In this document: one piece after another, positions 62,739-64,000 of the stretch | Position numbering within the stretch: the first letter of the stretch is position 1 | Layout: every line of letters starts with the position of its first letter | Source: Faecalicatena faecalis | GTDB taxonomy: Bacteria; Bacillota; Clostridia; Lachnospirales; Lachnospiraceae | Length of the DNA stretch: 64,000 nucleotides | Reading direction: 5' to 3' | NCBI RefSeq assembly: GCF_012524165.2 | Contig: NZ_JABACJ020000001.1 | Span: 496,001-560,000, forward strand | Position numbers and translations under genes: made by a program | Notes under the pieces: model-generated | The model's database searches: none | Told to the model about the DNA's origin: nothing | What the model saw: the letters and a program-made list of their open reading frames with translations, nothing else

Positions 62739-64000
62739 TTATCCGCGCTCGGTTTCTTTTGCCCGTTCCGGCTGACGTTCCACTTTCAAAATACTGTCGA
62801 TGTTCTGCTTGATAACGTCGTATTCCTTGACTTGCTTTTTCAGTTTTCCATAGTCGGCATACAGGGCTTCTTTTTGTTTTTGAAGTGCTGCGTACTCTAC
62901 TTGCAGGGCGGTAATGCTTGGGAGCTTGGAGATACCCGCTGCCTTGATTGTCTTTGCCGCTGCTTCATGGAGAATTATATCGCTCTCATGGGCTGCCCGG
63001 TATTTATCCTTATCCTTTGCCTTGCGGTATGCAGCATAGGCAGGCTTTGTCTTTTGATAGGTAGTGATATGCTTGATAAGCAGCGTCATATCGGTAAGTC
63101 GCTTTTCAACCTCTTTTAAGCTGTCCGCTGCCTGTTCGCTTGCTGCGGTAACTTCCGCGATTTTCGCTGTCAGCTCTGCGTACTGCTCAATCTTGTGTTC
63201 CGTCAAGAAATTCATGGTTTTAGCTGCCTGTTTCAGATTATGGATTTTTGCCCATTGCTCATAGCCCCGGCTTTCCTGCGCCTTGATACTGTTCTGAATA
63301 TCAATGAGCAGACTAACGCCGCCGCGATCTGCGCGGGGAGCTTTCGCAGCGTGGGCGCGTTTGCCGCTTATCCGTTCACTGATAGCTTCCTCTGTATAAT
63401 CTGCGCCGAGGGTTTTCAATCGGGTAAACCGTTCCTGTCCGGGAGCGCGGCAGGAGATATATTTTCCCGGCTTTATCTCATAGCCCGCCGCCTGTAATTT
63501 TGAAAGCAATTCCTCAAAATCTGATACTTGGGGAATAAGCGCGTCCACGGCAATTTTTAGCTTGCCTTTATAGCTTGTACCCGTTTTCTCCGCTTGATAC
63601 TCTGCATAGCTTTTTCCCTTGCTACCTCTGCTCGGAGTGATAACAGACAAGCCGTGTTCCCGGCACAGCTTATCGCTCATGTTCCGTATGCCGTAATAGC
63701 TGCGCTTGTTGGAATTGTACTTGTGGTGGTCTACGAAATTGACCGCGCAGAAAATCACATGATTATGGATATGTCCTTTGTCAATGTGAGTAGTCAAAAC
63801 ATATTCGTGCTGCCCTTTGGTTACTGCGTCTGCAAGCTGCCGTCCGATTTCATGGGCGGTCTGATAATCGACCTCTCCCGGCTCAAAGGATTGTATCAGA
63901 TGGTGGGCTAAATTGTTTCCTTTATCCAACGCCTGCGACAGGGTAAAACCAAACTCAATGTCTGCCGTTTCATAGGCGCAGCCAAACGAGGACACAAGTA
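62739..64000 (-). CDS. Conjugative relaxase (MOBP/VirD2-like), C-terminal 420 residues
   Basis: The frame is open to the right edge, so the N-terminus with the catalytic Tyr is outside the window. Visible near the edge are SSFGCAYETAD, HHLIQSFEPGEVDYQTAHEIG, and the metal motif THIDKGHIHNHVIF (HxDxxHxHNH), which defines the relaxase. About 110 residues later starts a long coiled-coil C-terminus (LTEHKIEQYAELTAKIAEV and onwards) rich in Lys/Glu. It nicks the element at oriT and leads the strand to VirD4. Transcription converges on the transfer block. oriT and accessory mob genes are expected to the right. Confidence 0.93.
   Translation of the reverse strand, partial: LVSSFGCAYETADIEFGFTLSQALDKGNNLAHHLIQSFEPGEVDYQTAHEIGRQLADAVTKGQHEYVLTTHIDKGHIHNHVIFCAVNFVDHHKYNSNKRSYYGIRNMSDKLCREHGLSVITPSRGSKGKSYAEYQAEKTGTSYKGKLKIAVDALIPQVSDFEELLSKLQAAGYEIKPGKYISCRAPGQERFTRLKTLGADYTEEAISERISGKRAHAAKAPRADRGGVSLLIDIQNSIKAQESRGYEQWAKIHNLKQAAKTMNFLTEHKIEQYAELTAKIAEVTAASEQAADSLKEVEKRLTDMTLLIKHITTYQKTKPAYAAYRKAKDKDKYRAAHESDIILHEAAAKTIKAAGISKLPSITALQVEYAALQKQKEALYADYGKLKKQVKEYDVIKQNIDSILKVERQPERAKETERG

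Larger units (their letters stand above)
42670..64000 (+). mobile_element. Tn1549-type integrative conjugative element, left part
   Basis: From about 42670 the codon style shifts to G/C-ending codons and all genes are of conjugative origin: PcfB, VirD4, Maff2, VirB6-like, PrgI, VirB4, methyltransferase, CHAP hydrolase, DUF4315, DUF4366, TopB, polyvalent anti-restriction protein, TTRAP, Cys-rich VLP and relaxase. This content and order are those of Tn1549-class elements. The left border is inferred from the broken host gene. The right border, integrase, excisionase and oriT are not in the window. Confidence 0.9.

Overview
The window looks like a chromosome segment of a low-to-mid GC, Gram-positive gut anaerobe of the Lachnospiraceae type (class Clostridia). 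This rests on strong AGGAGG-type ribosome sites, a MurE carrying the meso-diaminopimelate motif DNPR, the Firmicutes gene order priA-def-fmt-Zn peptidase-rsmB-rlmN-prpC-prkC-rsgA-rpe-thiN, and a Tn1549-type conjugative element. The species cannot be named from sequence reading alone. No rRNA, tRNA or CRISPR array was seen.

Layout. 1-5.4 kb: start of an S8 peptidase, a zinc-ribbon/helical-repeat protein, an LspA-like peptidase, a D-2-hydroxyacid dehydrogenase, NudC, a YitT-family membrane protein and a small unknown gene. 5.6-9.7 kb: an MMPL/RND exporter overlapping a secreted LxxG-repeat protein. 9.7-11 kb: peptidase T. 11.2-14.2 kb: a VanR/VanS-like two-component system followed by a penicillin-binding D-Ala-D-Ala carboxypeptidase, with a shared putative operator in front of both transcription units. 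14.2-19.1 kb: a CIRCE-controlled clpB overlapping dinB, then an acyltransferase. 19.2-28.5 kb: a sugar locus with a UlaG-type lactonase, ABC importer, intracellular GH29 fucosidase, FGGY kinase, DeoR regulator and an unrecognised propeller-like protein. 28.8-42.4 kb: housekeeping genes for the cell wall (murE), replication restart (priA), translation (def, fmt, rsmB, rlmN, rsgA), Ser/Thr phosphorylation (prpC, prkC) and metabolism (rpe, thiN).

42.67 kb to the right edge: the left part of an integrative conjugative element of the Tn1549 class, visibly richer in G/C-ending codons. Its left end interrupts a host gene after eight codons. One co-oriented transfer block runs from 43.1 to 62.6 kb: a helix-turn-helix protein, DUF5348, PcfB, VirD4 coupling ATPase, a small Maff2 membrane protein, VirB6/TrbL-like protein, PrgI, VirB4, a DNA methyltransferase, a CHAP-domain wall hydrolase, DUF4315, DUF4366, topoisomerase III, a 1238-residue polyvalent anti-restriction protein, a companion protein, TTRAP and a Cys-rich VLP protein. 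A convergent relaxase runs off the right edge. Integrase, oriT and any cargo genes must lie to the right. The block is bracketed by two directly repeated ~115-bp hairpin modules.

Most notable points: the ArdA-like/ArdC-like/metallopeptidase/YodL-like fusion protein with an inverted-repeat cluster before it and a C-terminal tail motif shared with its neighbour; the duplicated hairpin modules; the VanRS-like system with identically spaced putative operators; the CIRCE-clpB-dinB arrangement; and the lactonase-fucosidase sugar locus with an unrecognised protein.
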